Positions 1-8,460 are shown, counted from the stretch's first letter. The stretch: DNA of 64,000 nt from Pelomonas sp047654805 (GCF_047654805.1 NZ_JASGIV010000001.1:310001-374000); one strand, 5' to 3'. Numbers and translations: made by a program. The notes: a model not told the origin generated them from the letters alone.

Positions 1-377
1 ACGCTGATGCCGTTGTAGAGCTGGGCAAGCGAGCCCGCACCGAAGCCGCGATAGAAGACGCTGCCGGCCGAGCCCGGCGGGTCGGCGGCCACGATACCGG
101 GCACGCTCTTGAGGACGTCCTGGGTGTTGGCGGCGCCGCGGGCCTCGATGGCCTCGCGGTCTATGAGGGTGACGCTGGCCGGCGTCTGCTGCAGCGTGAT
201 GCCCAGGCGCGAGTTGCGGCCTGCGGTCGCGCCCAGGCCGCTGGCGGTGCCGCTGACGGACACGCGGTCAAGAGTTGCGCTGGGGTCGGCCTGGGCGTGG
301 ACGTTGGGGCCTGCGAGGCAGGCAAGCGCCAGGGACGCAAGGCGGGAGAGGCTGTTCATGAAAATGAAAGGATGCAT
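1..377 (-). CDS. TonB-dependent outer-membrane receptor, N-terminal part (cut by window edge)
   Basis: Only the first 125 codons lie in the window; the rest continues beyond position 1. The product starts with a signal peptide ending near VHA-QA. A plug domain follows, with the typical run of 'TPASVTLIDREAIEARGAAN', then 'DVLKSVPGIVA' and 'FYRGFGAG'. That is the N-terminal pattern of TonB-dependent receptors that import siderophores or metal chelates across the outer membrane. The neighbours (YcnI, DUF2946, a second receptor) point to copper, but the ligand is inferred only. Two in-frame ATGs (377 and 359) are possible starts; both leave a usable signal peptide and neither has a strong ribosome binding site. 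Confidence 0.85.
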   Translation of the reverse strand, partial: MHPFIFMNSLSRLASLALACLAGPNVHAQADPSATLDRVSVSGTASGLGATAGRNSRLGITLQQTPASVTLIDREAIEARGAANTQDVLKSVPGIVAADPPGSAGSVFYRGFGAGSLAQLYNGIS

Positions 378-475
378 GGCCGGCCGCGCGCCCCGGAGGG
401 CGTCGCAGCCGGTCAAAGACCGTAAGAAGTCGGGAAGATCGAATGGAGCGGCCGGTGGGCCGCCGCAGTGCCGCG

Positions 476-880
476 TCAGGCCCGAGCGGGTGGCGCGTGC
501 AGGCGCTGGGTGAGCCAGCGCAAGGTGGCGTCGTGCGCGATGCCAGGTACCCTGGCGGGAGGTCGCTGTGCCGACGGTAGTAGGTTTGCCAGAACCGCTC
601 GGGGAGGCTGGGCAGGCAGTGGCGCGGCGCCCAGCAGCGGGCCCAGGGCGCAGGTGCCATGGGCACCGGAAAGGTGGCTGGAGTCGGCCGGCTTTGCAGG
701 CTGCGTGCGCACGCCGTAGACCGAGCAGATGTCGGCTGTCGTCACGCCGCGCGACTGTGCTGCGCTGGCGGCCAGCCAGGGAGTGGCGACCTTGAGCAGC
801 AGGGCCAGCACCAGCAGCCCCACCCACACGACACGGGTCGTGCGGGTTGCATGGCGGTAGGGCAGGCCGGTGTGACGCAT
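476..880 (-). CDS. DUF2946-family small membrane-anchored protein
   Basis: A 134-residue protein. It has one hydrophobic N-terminal helix (about residues 18-40) that could act as an anchor or uncleaved signal, then a soluble part with two cysteines (ICSVYG and GTCALG) and a proline/alanine-rich tail. This layout resembles DUF2946 proteins, which are often found beside copper-related TonB receptors and YcnI proteins. The start ATG shares its A with the TGA stop of the upstream YcnI-like gene, so the two are probably translationally coupled. The biochemical role is unknown; binding of copper by the cysteines is only a suggestion from context. Confidence 0.7.
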   Translation of the reverse strand: MRHTGLPYRHATRTTRVVWVGLLVLALLLKVATPWLAASAAQSRGVTTADICSVYGVRTQPAKPADSSHLSGAHGTCALGPLLGAAPLPAQPPRAVLANLLPSAQRPPARVPGIAHDATLRWLTQRLHAPPARA

Positions 881-1404
881 CAGTGCGCGTGCTCGGTCGA
901 CGGGGCCGGTGTCACAGTCAGCTTTATGGCCGGCGCGCGGGGCGTGGGCGTCGTGGCGCTGGGTTTCTCAGACCAGTTCCACTCGCCTTGGGTGCAGATT
1001 TGGCGCACCCCGAACCACAGCGTGCCGGGTTCGACCGGCAGGCCGGTGCGCACCACGAACTCGTCATACCAGGCGTCGGGCAGGTAGTTGGCTTCTCCAT
1101 TGGCCGCCCAGCGCACCTCGGCGAGCTCGTCGGTCACGGATTTGCCGTGGTTGTCATAGGGAGCCCTCAAGGGGCGGCGCGTGGTGGTTAGCGTCCAGCC
1201 GGGCTTGGGCATGGGCTTGGCCCCGCGCAGTCCTTCAGGGAGCGTGACGACGACGACCTTGGTGGGCGCGCCGTCGCAGCCGTGGCCGATCTTGAAGGTT
1301 GCGCGATAGCTGCTGCCGGCCTGGGCGGCGGGCTGGTCCAGCGTGACATGAGCCGAGACCGCGGTGGTGCTCAGCAGCAGGGCGAACAGGTGCGGGTGTT
1401 TCAT
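880..1404 (-). CDS. YcnI/DUF1775 periplasmic copper-binding-type protein
   Basis: A 174-residue exported protein. The signal peptide is short and cleavage after VSA would give a mature protein that starts with AHVTL. A histidine at this place is the hallmark of the DUF1775/YcnI fold, where it helps bind Cu(II). The family pattern continues with a 'KIGHGCDGAPT' segment, 'VVVVTLPEG', and a C-terminal 'FGVRQICTQGEWNW' block. ATG 1404 is preferred over an in-frame upstream start because AGGA lies about nine bases before it. It sits between two TonB-receptor genes on the same strand. A periplasmic role in copper handling is inferred from family and neighbours. Confidence 0.85.
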   Translation of the reverse strand: MKHPHLFALLLSTTAVSAHVTLDQPAAQAGSSYRATFKIGHGCDGAPTKVVVVTLPEGLRGAKPMPKPGWTLTTTRRPLRAPYDNHGKSVTDELAEVRWAANGEANYLPDAWYDEFVVRTGLPVEPGTLWFGVRQICTQGEWNWSEKPSATTPTPRAPAIKLTVTPAPSTEHAH

Positions 1405-1492
1405 GGTGGTCGTCCTCATGCCGGCCGGCTTGCAGGCCGTCCGGTATTGGTCCGGCGTCGGGCAAGCCGGCGGGCTTGTCCTCGGTCCAGGC

Positions 1493-3880
1493 TCAAAGAT
1501 CGAACTTCAGCTCGGCCGAGTAGCTGCGCTGCGGATAGTTGTGGAAGTTCCAGTACCGGTAGTTGTTCAGGTTGTCGATGCCGAAGGCGGCGCTCCACTG
1601 GCTGTCGATCTTCCACAGCACGCGCACGTCGGCCGTCATGTACTTGCTCACGCCCTGGTAGGCGAAGCCGTTCACGTCGGCATTGTTCAGCGTGCGGTAC
1701 TGGCGACCGCTGTAACGCGCGGCCAGGCTGGCGGACCAATGTGAGTTGAAGCGGTAGGCGGCCAGTGCGGTTGCGCGCCAGCGCGGAATGTTGGGCTGCC
1801 ACTTGCCGATCGTGTCGCCCGGAGTCGAGACGAAACCGGTGTTGGCCTTGATCTTGGAGTCGGTGTAGGTGACGCTGCCCGACAGGTCCAGGCCCCTGAG
1901 CCCCCAGTCCACCGCCGCAAGCGCTGCCTCCAGCCCCTTTGTGCCCATCTTGTCGATGTTCTGCACGCGGCTGATGTTCCGGTTCGCGATCAGGTCGAGC
2001 ACGGTCTGCGAGTAAATCGAGTCGCGCGTGGTCTCCGCAAACAGCGTCAGGCGCGACTGCAGCGCACCCCAGGCCGTTTGCGCACTCAGCTCGGCGGTCC
2101 ACGACCTCTCGGGCTTGAGGTTGGGGTCGTTGATGTACTGCGAGTTGGTCGTGGAGGTGGCGCCGTACAGCTCGCCGACGGTGGGCATGCGTACCGCACG
2201 GCCGAGCGACGCCTTGAGCACCGTGTCCGGCGCGGCCTGCCACGACAGTGCTGCCTTGGGGGACAAGACGTCCTCGCTGCGCGATGCGTAGCCCTGGCCG
2301 GACGTGGCCGAGAAGTCGGTACGGCCATCCCATGCCTGCCAATGCTCGGCGCGCAGGCCCAGCACCGCCTTCCAGTCCGGGCCAAGCAGCCAGGCGTCCT
2401 GGACGTAGGCGGCCTGCAGCCGGGTCTTTCCGCTCACCTTGCTGATCAGGCTGCCAGGCCCGTCCATCAGATAGTTGCCCGCGATGCCCGAGGTCAGGTA
2501 GCTGAGCCTGTAGTTGTCGCGCTGCAGCCCGAAGTCCACCACATGCGCCGTGCCGGCTGGCCGCCAGATGCCTTTGGCGGCCAGCGTGCTCCACCCGGTG
2601 CCGCTGCCGTCGGCCAGAGAGCCGGCGCCGCCGCTCCAGGCGCCCGGCTGCGGGTTGTCCGTGACGAGCACGCCGTTGACGGTCAGGCCGTTCTGGCGCT
2701 TGCTGTCCTTCTGGTAGTCGTAGAGGCTGGCGGCGACTTCCCAGTCCCATTCACCACCGCTGCGGCTCTTCACCGAGACGCCGTGCATGACGTGCCGCAG
2801 CTTCTCGCGCGTCAGCGCGAAGTCGGACGCGGTCAGCCTGGCGAACTGCTTGCCATCGATGATGACGGGGCCTGAATACACAGGCTTGCCGGCTGCGTCG
2901 CGCAGCCAGCTTTCGGAGTTGCCGTCTGAGTCGTTGCGCCACAAGCCCATGGCATAGCTCGCGCGCACCGTGGGGCTGAGGTCGTAGGCCAGCTTGAGCT
3001 TGAGATGGTCCTGGGTGGTGTCGTACTGAGTGCCGGCGCCCAGCAGATACCAGGGCAGGTTGTTGCTGTTGGGTACGAGCACGGCGCCAGTCACTGGGGG
3101 CGCGGTGCTGCCTGCGGGGATGGCGGTGCCGGTGCTGGCAAGGCGCGTGGCGAAGGTCAGCGGCTGGCCTTGGCTGCTGGTGCGGTTGAGGTTGAGCCAC
3201 CAGCTGAAGCCGCCTTCGCGGCTGCCCACGGACGCGCTGGCTTGCCAGGCCCGGTAGCTCGTGCTGACGCCGTAGAGATCTGATGGCTGGACGCTGTAGA
3301 CCAGCTTGGCATGAGCCTCGAACTTCGTCGGCATGCGGGTCTGATAGTCCACTACCGCGCCCACGGAGTTGCCCGGATAGGCGGCCGAGAATGGGCCGTA
3401 CATCACGTCTACGCGCTCGATCTCCTCGGGCGTGACGAGCCCCCAGCGCGGGGGGAAGGAGAGTCCGCCCACGCCGTTGCCGAGGTAGTTGGACAACAGG
3501 ATGCCGTCCGCATAGACGGCCGAGCGCGCGCTGTTGCCGGTGCCCGAGGCGCGGCTGGACAGGATGGCGTGGTTGTAGTCGCCGATGTAGCGCTTGCGCA
3601 CCAGCAGGCTGGGCAGGTACTTGAGCGCATCCTCGGCGTCGGTTGCGTTGACGCTGCGCTCGATGTCCGAGCGTGTGACGGTCTCACGGGTGGTCGGGAT
3701 GTTGGTGGGCAGGGAGCTGGGCGCGGCGCCTTGCACGCGTACCAGGCCGAGCTTGTTGAGGGGCGAGGCGGCTGGTGCGTCGTCGCAGTCGTCGCAGGCC
3801 AGGGCGCCGCCGGCCGCGAGGCTCAACGGCAGCGCGGCGCAGGCAGCAGCGGCCGCGCGCACGAGGAAGGTTTTTTTCAT
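1493..3880 (-). CDS. TonB-dependent outer-membrane receptor, probably copper-linked
   Basis: A 795-residue receptor of full length for the family. It has a clear signal peptide (MKKTF..., cleaved near GALA). The plug domain includes 'RSDIERSVNATDAEDALKYL' and the 'PFSAAYPGNSVGAVVDY' block. About 22 beta strands follow, ending in 'YWNFHNYPQRSYSAELKFDL'. The mature protein starts with an acidic cysteine pair (CDDCDD), which could touch metal. The start at 3880 is chosen because the signal peptide begins there; an in-frame ATG nine codons upstream (3907) is the alternative. It is followed 88 bases later by the YcnI gene on the same strand. The ligand is unproven. Confidence 0.88.
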   Translation of the reverse strand: MKKTFLVRAAAAACAALPLSLAAGGALACDDCDDAPAASPLNKLGLVRVQGAAPSSLPTNIPTTRETVTRSDIERSVNATDAEDALKYLPSLLVRKRYIGDYNHAILSSRASGTGNSARSAVYADGILLSNYLGNGVGGLSFPPRWGLVTPEEIERVDVMYGPFSAAYPGNSVGAVVDYQTRMPTKFEAHAKLVYSVQPSDLYGVSTSYRAWQASASVGSREGGFSWWLNLNRTSSQGQPLTFATRLASTGTAIPAGSTAPPVTGAVLVPNSNNLPWYLLGAGTQYDTTQDHLKLKLAYDLSPTVRASYAMGLWRNDSDGNSESWLRDAAGKPVYSGPVIIDGKQFARLTASDFALTREKLRHVMHGVSVKSRSGGEWDWEVAASLYDYQKDSKRQNGLTVNGVLVTDNPQPGAWSGGAGSLADGSGTGWSTLAAKGIWRPAGTAHVVDFGLQRDNYRLSYLTSGIAGNYLMDGPGSLISKVSGKTRLQAAYVQDAWLLGPDWKAVLGLRAEHWQAWDGRTDFSATSGQGYASRSEDVLSPKAALSWQAAPDTVLKASLGRAVRMPTVGELYGATSTTNSQYINDPNLKPERSWTAELSAQTAWGALQSRLTLFAETTRDSIYSQTVLDLIANRNISRVQNIDKMGTKGLEAALAAVDWGLRGLDLSGSVTYTDSKIKANTGFVSTPGDTIGKWQPNIPRWRATALAAYRFNSHWSASLAARYSGRQYRTLNNADVNGFAYQGVSKYMTADVRVLWKIDSQWSAAFGIDNLNNYRYWNFHNYPQRSYSAELKFDL

Positions 3881-3958
3881 GGAAGAGCGGGATCGGAGTC
3901 GGGCCATCGCCCACGGGCGATGACGGGTTCCGGCCGAGGGGCCGGAGGGGCAGGGGAC

Positions 3959-4345
3959 TCAGATCCGCCCGGGGGGGGCGCGTGCGCTGGCCGGGCGCCA
4001 GGCGTGGGCCGTGACCGGCGCGGTCCAGAAGCGCTCTGGGGCTTGCTGCACCAGTTCGCCACGCAGCACCAGTAGCGGCGCGGCCGGTGGGCCGGCGAGG
4101 TCGGCCGAACCGATATGGCAGGCCGGGCAATGGCCCTTGGCCAGCAGGTCCAGCGCCGCTTCGAGGGGCTGGGGCTTGGCGGCGTTCGTGGCGGTCGGTG
4201 CGCGGCAGACGTCCTGCCAGGCCGAGAAGTCGCCTCGCGCGTGTGCCAGGGCTGCGCTGATGCCAGGTGACAAGACGCCAAGCAGGAACACGGCCAGCAG
4301 CCACGCGACGAAGGCGCGGGGGTGGCGGCGTGAGCGGGGCGTCAT
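3959..4345 (-). CDS. DUF2946-family protein with HCPxC motif
   Basis: A 128-residue protein with an arginine-rich start and a single hydrophobic helix (about residues 11-34). The soluble part carries 'VCRAPTATN' and 'KGHCPACHIGSADL'. The HCPxC motif after one membrane helix is the recognisable core of DUF2946. It is the first gene of the minus-strand cluster and lies 78 bases upstream of the receptor gene, so it is probably co-transcribed with it. It differs clearly from the other DUF2946 protein in this cluster, so the two are not a recent duplicate. A role in copper handling is inferred from context only. Confidence 0.75.
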   Translation of the reverse strand: MTPRSRRHPRAFVAWLLAVFLLGVLSPGISAALAHARGDFSAWQDVCRAPTATNAAKPQPLEAALDLLAKGHCPACHIGSADLAGPPAAPLLVLRGELVQQAPERFWTAPVTAHAWRPASARAPPGRI

Positions 4346-4443
4346 GGCGGGCAGGAGGTCGGGCGGCGGGCCGGCAATGGAGGGCCGGCCGGGCGGCATT
4401 GTGCAGCACGGCGGCCATCGTTGCCCTGGGTCCCGGCCTTCCC

Positions 4444-4495
4444 GGAGTCGCGGCGCAACCAGATGGCTCTTTTGAGGTTGTGCGTCGATGACTCC
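4444..4495. promoter_or_regulatory. two-tier inverted repeat between divergent operons
   Basis: The 168-base gap between the DUF2946 start (4345) and the next plus-strand gene (4514) holds nested inverted repeats. GGAGTC (4444-4449) pairs with GACTCC (4490-4495), and GCGCAACC (4453-4460) pairs with GGTTGTGC (4476-4483) with one G-T wobble. It could be an operator serving either operon or a leader hairpin for the plus-strand mRNA. No T-run follows, so it is not an intrinsic terminator. Confidence 0.4.
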
Positions 4496-4513
4496 GAAGC
4501 AGACACTGCATCG

Positions 4514-5146
4514 ATGGACAACTCTGCCGCGCCGCCCAAGCCTGCGCTCGGCCGCCTGCTTGCCTGGATGGGTGCCGAGGCGCCCAAGCTGCTGGCCAGC
4601 GTCGTGGTGCTGGTGCTGGGCTTCTGGATCAAGGATTCGGTGGACCTGGCCATCAAGCAGCGCCAGCTCGACCTGAGCTACACCAAGGAGATGCAGGCGC
4701 TGGTGCAAAAGCTCACCGAGGAGGAGGATCTCGGCAAGCTGAAGAACGCCGCCGTGGTGCTGGCCTCCTTCGGGGAGCCGGCGCTGCCAGCCTTGCTGAT
4801 GGAGTTGCGCCGTACCGACTTGCACGCGGTCGCCGCGACGCGCGGCCTGGAGGCCCTCGCCGTGCGCGAGCCCCAGACCTTGTGCCGGCTGCTGCCGCCG
4901 CTGCTGCTCAAGCGCAACCAGCACTACGACATCGGAGCCCACCGCACGCTGGTCGGGTTGATCGGCGACAACGGCTGCACCAAGGCGCTGCCGCAACTGC
5001 GGCGCTACCGTGACCTCGTCGACGCCGCCGTGGCAGGCAGACCCGAGGCCCTGAAGCGCTGCATCGGCGGCGATATCGGGGCACCGGCCGAGGCCTATCC
5101 GCTGCTCAAGCAGGCCGTGGACGAGGCCATTGCCAACCTGGAGTGA
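4514..5146 (+). CDS. membrane-anchored HEAT-like protein of unknown function
   Basis: A 210-residue protein with one membrane helix (about residues 24-43) followed by a helical soluble domain. Repeats of the type 'LKNAAVVLASFGEPALPALLMEL' and 'AVAATRGLEALAVREPQTLCRLL' look like HEAT/armadillo helices, a fold that usually binds other proteins. ATG 4514 is chosen because the frame upstream has no membrane-protein character. It is the first gene of a three-gene operon: the next start lies five bases after its stop. I do not recognise a named family. A scaffold or tether in the inner membrane for the two exported proteins that follow is a guess from layout. Confidence 0.75.
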   Translation: MDNSAAPPKPALGRLLAWMGAEAPKLLASVVVLVLGFWIKDSVDLAIKQRQLDLSYTKEMQALVQKLTEEEDLGKLKNAAVVLASFGEPALPALLMELRRTDLHAVAATRGLEALAVREPQTLCRLLPPLLLKRNQHYDIGAHRTLVGLIGDNGCTKALPQLRRYRDLVDAAVAGRPEALKRCIGGDIGAPAEAYPLLKQAVDEAIANLE

Positions 5147-5151
5147 GCGTC

Positions 5152-5952
5152 ATGAAGACCATCCTGCTGGCGTTGTTGCTGGGCTGCGCCGCGGCTCGGG
5201 CCAGCGTCGTCAACTGCCCGCCCGCGGCCAACAGCTTCACTGTGCTGCTCAGCGAGCCCAGCGGCGACGCGCTGCCGGACCGCGCCGCCGTCGAGCGTTT
5301 CTTGAACAAGCTCCAGTTCGAGCTGGACCAGACGCGCGACGAGCGCTGGATCAACCCTGGTGCGACGCCCGTGGTGTTCAGGGCCTGCCCCAGGCGGGCG
5401 CCGGCCATGGACGGCAGCGAGTTCAGCCCCGAGGTCGTCGAGCAACTGAACGACCAGCGCGTGCTGCTGGAGATCTGGGGCGCCGTGGAGCGCGACGGCA
5501 CGCCGCCGACGCTCAGCGCGCAGATCAACTATCTGCTGGTGCCGCTGCGCTTTGCTGCGGACCGGCGCGACGCTGTGCAGGGCTTGCCGAACGGGCTGCA
5601 ACGCCTGCGCTATCCGGAGGCCGGAGCCGCGCCCACCCAGGATGCCGTGCAGCTCGTGTCCCGCCCGCTGGACCTGGACGCGTTCGTCGCCACTGCGCTG
5701 GGCCTGAAGCTGATGCGTGAACGTGCCTACGAGCCGGCCCACGCCAACCTCTGCCGCGCCAGCGGCCTGCTCGGCGCCATGCTGAAGCGGCCGTTGACCG
5801 GGCGCGGCAAGGCCGACTTGGCGGCACTGCGCGAGTTCGTCGGCAGCAGTGCCGGTCGCGTGCTGCGCGAGGCCCTGGCCGACCCGGCCTATGCGCGCAC
5901 CGGCCTGCTGCGGCTGCAGCAGCCGGCCCAGCCTTGCGCAGGAGCCGAATGA
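5152..5952 (+). CDS. exported protein of unknown function, operon member 2
   Basis: A 266-residue protein with a classical signal peptide cleaved near ARA-SVV. GGAG eight bases before ATG 5152 favours this start over one three codons upstream. The mature part has an N-terminal mixed domain with a 'RVLLEIWGAVERDGTPP' beta-hairpin, much like one in the next gene's product, and a helical C-terminal half with TPR-like spacing ('ALGLKLMRERAYEPAHANLC'). Four cysteines could make disulfides. The 3' end overlaps the next gene by four bases. It probably acts in the periplasm; no enzymatic motif is seen. Confidence 0.75.
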   Translation: MKTILLALLLGCAAARASVVNCPPAANSFTVLLSEPSGDALPDRAAVERFLNKLQFELDQTRDERWINPGATPVVFRACPRRAPAMDGSEFSPEVVEQLNDQRVLLEIWGAVERDGTPPTLSAQINYLLVPLRFAADRRDAVQGLPNGLQRLRYPEAGAAPTQDAVQLVSRPLDLDAFVATALGLKLMRERAYEPAHANLCRASGLLGAMLKRPLTGRGKADLAALREFVGSSAGRVLREALADPAYARTGLLRLQQPAQPCAGAE

Positions 5953-7241
5953 TGCGCCGCGCCGTCCACCCCTTGCTGGCCGTGCTGGCACTGCTGTTCA
6001 TCCTGCTGCCGCAGCGACTGCTGGCCATGGACATACGGCCCTGCTCCGACCCGGTTGTCTTTGGCGGCGCAGCAGTCAATGCACTGGTGCTGCCGTGGCG
6101 GGCGCAGTCGGGGCCGCCGACGCTGCAGGCGGCCAGCCGCCAGCTTTCGGCGCTGGCCCATCTGCAGTTGCTGATGGGCATGCTGAAGTTCGGCTCCATA
6201 GGCGTGGTGGACCTGGTGGCCGAGCCCCAGCAGGTGTGCGACGTGGATCAGGTGCTGGCTCGCGTCAGCCGCTACGGCGTGGCCAGCGGCCGGCTCAAGC
6301 CGGGCCAGGGCGTGGTGGTGTTGTGGGGGCGGTTGTTCGAGCAGGACGGCGAGCTGTTCTTGCAGAGCTATCTGCGCTTCGGCCGTCAGGGTCGCGATGG
6401 CCTGGAGCCCGAGGTGCTGGCCGTGCCCCTGCAGGTCGGTGACGCGAGGCTGGAGCTCAAGGTCGCCTTGCCCGCGCAGGCGCTGTCGTTCGCGCCGCGG
6501 CGCATCCTGTTGTCCGACCTGGCTCGCATCGACACGGCCTTTCGCGCGGCGCTGCGCGTACGCTCCACACCCGACCTGGCAGCGCCGGGCGTGGAGATCG
6601 GCAGCTCCACACGCGAGAGCTTCCCCTACTGGGTCGCCGAGGCGCGTGGCGATTGGCTGAGGCTGGCGCCGATGCGGCCGGGCCTGCCGGCCGGCTGGGT
6701 GCGGGCGCGCACCGGCGATGAAACACCGGAATGGTCGCTGTCGCGCTGGCTGCCCGAACTCGACTTTGCCGAAGGCGTGGCCGGCTGGTTGAGGCTTCGC
6801 GCAGGCAGCGTCCCGGTGGCGCAGCGTCCGGCCATGGCTGACGCAGCGCTGGCAGCGCTGGCGCGCTACGAGCGTGCCGTGCCGGCAGACCAGGCGCCCG
6901 CCGCCTGGGGGGTGGCTGCCGGCCTGCGCGGCCAACTGGCCTGGGCCGGCGAGCTGCGCGAGGCTGCCGGCCAGCAGTTCGCGCGAGCCGCCGACCGCCT
7001 GCCCGGCAGCGCAGCCGCTCGCCAGAGCGCTGCCGTCATGGCTGCGGCCGGCAAGCCGCTGGATGCGAAATCCGCCAAGGCGCTGGCCGATGAACTGCTC
7101 GCCGTACTGGCGCTGGACCCGGGCGACCCGCTCGTGCGCGGCAACCTTCAGGTGCTCTACGGCCTGTACGCGCAGCGGCCCGACTGGAGCCCGTTCACGC
7201 CGGAGCAGTTGGCCTTGCGGCGGCAGCTCCTGGGGGGCTAG
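5949..7241 (+). CDS. exported protein with SH3-like middle and TPR-like C-terminus, operon member 3
   Basis: A 430-residue protein. A signal peptide (cleaved near LLA-MDI) is followed by a beta-rich domain containing 'GVVVLWGRLFEQDGELFL', which echoes the hairpin of the preceding gene. The middle (about residues 200-255) reads like a bacterial SH3 domain ('ALRVRSTPD', 'WVAEARGDWLRLAP', 'AGWVRART'). The C-terminal 150 residues are alanine-rich helices with TPR-like periodicity. GGAG precedes the ATG pair at 5949. The stop is shared through a CTAG tetranucleotide with the convergent M20 gene. SH3-plus-TPR proteins often bind cell-wall or protein partners; the real role is unknown. Confidence 0.75.
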   Translation: MMRRAVHPLLAVLALLFILLPQRLLAMDIRPCSDPVVFGGAAVNALVLPWRAQSGPPTLQAASRQLSALAHLQLLMGMLKFGSIGVVDLVAEPQQVCDVDQVLARVSRYGVASGRLKPGQGVVVLWGRLFEQDGELFLQSYLRFGRQGRDGLEPEVLAVPLQVGDARLELKVALPAQALSFAPRRILLSDLARIDTAFRAALRVRSTPDLAAPGVEIGSSTRESFPYWVAEARGDWLRLAPMRPGLPAGWVRARTGDETPEWSLSRWLPELDFAEGVAGWLRLRAGSVPVAQRPAMADAALAALARYERAVPADQAPAAWGVAAGLRGQLAWAGELREAAGQQFARAADRLPGSAAARQSAAVMAAAGKPLDAKSAKALADELLAVLALDPGDPLVRGNLQVLYGLYAQRPDWSPFTPEQLALRRQLLGG

Positions 7242-8455
7242 GTCAGCAACTCGGCCAGCGCGCGCGCAACCACCTGGGTGGCGCGCTTCAGGTCGTCCAG
7301 TACCAAGTGCTCGTCGGCCCGCTTGGCATTGCTCTCCAGCACCGTGCGCGGCCCGGCACCGTAGATGGCGGCCGGGATGCCGTGGGCGGTGTAGAGGCGC
7401 ACATCGGTGTACAGCGGCGTACCCGAGGTTGGAATCTCTTCGCCAAACACCGCCTGTCCATGCTTTTGCAGCGCGGCCACCAGCGGAGCTGCGCCGGGCA
7501 GGGGCCTCATCGAGTTCGCGAGCAGCAGGCGCTTGACGTCGAGCCTGATGCCGGAGCTTTGCGCGACCGCGTTCTCGATCAGGGCGAGCACCTCGGCTTC
7601 GACGACCGCCGGGTCCTCCTCCGGGATCATGCGGCGGTCCAGCTTGATAACGACCTTGCCTGGCACGACGTTGGTATTGCTGCCGCCTTCGATACGGCCG
7701 ACGTTCAGATAGGGATGCGTGATGCCTGGCACCTCTGAGCGGCGCGTCTTCAGAACTTCGTTGTGGGCGTAGAGGGCCGTCAGCAGCTTGTTGGCGGCCT
7801 GCAGCGCATCGATGCCGGTGCTGGGGTAGGCCGCATGGGAGGCCAGGCCGTGCAGCGTCACCTCCATCTGCAGGCAGCCGTTGTGGGCCGTGACGACCTG
7901 ATAGCTGAAGCCGGCGGCGATCAGGTAGTCGGGCTTCGTCAGGCCTTGCTTCAGCAACCAGCCCGGGCCCAGCTCACCGCCAAATTCCTCGTCGTAGGTG
8001 AAGTGCAGCTCGACCGCGCCCCTGAGTGGCAGGCCCGAGTGCTTCAACGCCAGTAGTGCGAAGGTGTAGGTCGCGAAGTCGCTCTTGCTGACGGCCGCCG
8101 CACGGCCGTAGAGCTTGCCGTCCACGATCTCGGCGCCGTAGGGGTCATGCGTCCAGCCCTCGCCTGGCGGTACCACGTCGCCATGTGCGTTCAACGCAAT
8201 GGTCGGGCCGCCGTCGTCGAAGCGATGGCGAACGATCAGGTTCGTAATGGACTGCATGCCGGCGGCCTGCACGTCGGCGACGGGTACGGCGTGCTTCTCG
8301 ACCTCGAAGCCTAGCGCCGCCAGCAGCTCGGCAGTGCGCTCTGCATGCGGCGCGTTGTTGCCGGGGGGGGTGTCCGTGGGGACGCGGACGAGGGCCTGGA
8401 GGAACTCGATCTGTTCGGCCAGGCGGGCTTCAACGGTTTGATTCAGAGGGCTCAT
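7238..8455 (-). CDS. M20-family metallohydrolase homologue with altered metal site
   Basis: A 405-residue protein of the M20 (ArgE/DapE/CPG2) fold. It has the 'IALNAHGDVVPPG' motif, the catalytic 'YDEEFGGEL' glutamates and a lid-domain block 'HGLASHAAYP'. The usual bridging-aspartate motif (GRGxxDxKG) reads YGRAAAVSKSDF, so valine stands where aspartate is expected. The C-terminal histidine ligand region reads SNAKRADEH, with lysine where histidine is common. The gene is last in the minus-strand purine operon, so a ureide is a likely substrate, for example the ureidoglycolate step missing from the window. The ATG at 8455 is preferred; a TTG three codons upstream overlaps the preceding gene. 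Confidence 0.8.
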   Translation of the reverse strand: MSPLNQTVEARLAEQIEFLQALVRVPTDTPPGNNAPHAERTAELLAALGFEVEKHAVPVADVQAAGMQSITNLIVRHRFDDGGPTIALNAHGDVVPPGEGWTHDPYGAEIVDGKLYGRAAAVSKSDFATYTFALLALKHSGLPLRGAVELHFTYDEEFGGELGPGWLLKQGLTKPDYLIAAGFSYQVVTAHNGCLQMEVTLHGLASHAAYPSTGIDALQAANKLLTALYAHNEVLKTRRSEVPGITHPYLNVGRIEGGSNTNVVPGKVVIKLDRRMIPEEDPAVVEAEVLALIENAVAQSSGIRLDVKRLLLANSMRPLPGAAPLVAALQKHGQAVFGEEIPTSGTPLYTDVRLYTAHGIPAAIYGAGPRTVLESNAKRADEHLVLDDLKRATQVVARALAELLT

Positions 8456-8460
8456 ATTCT

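Noticed and set aside
1416..2750. 444-codon open frame inside the TonB receptor gene, same strand and another frame
   Set aside because: Arg/Gly/Gln-rich shadow of a GC-rich real gene.
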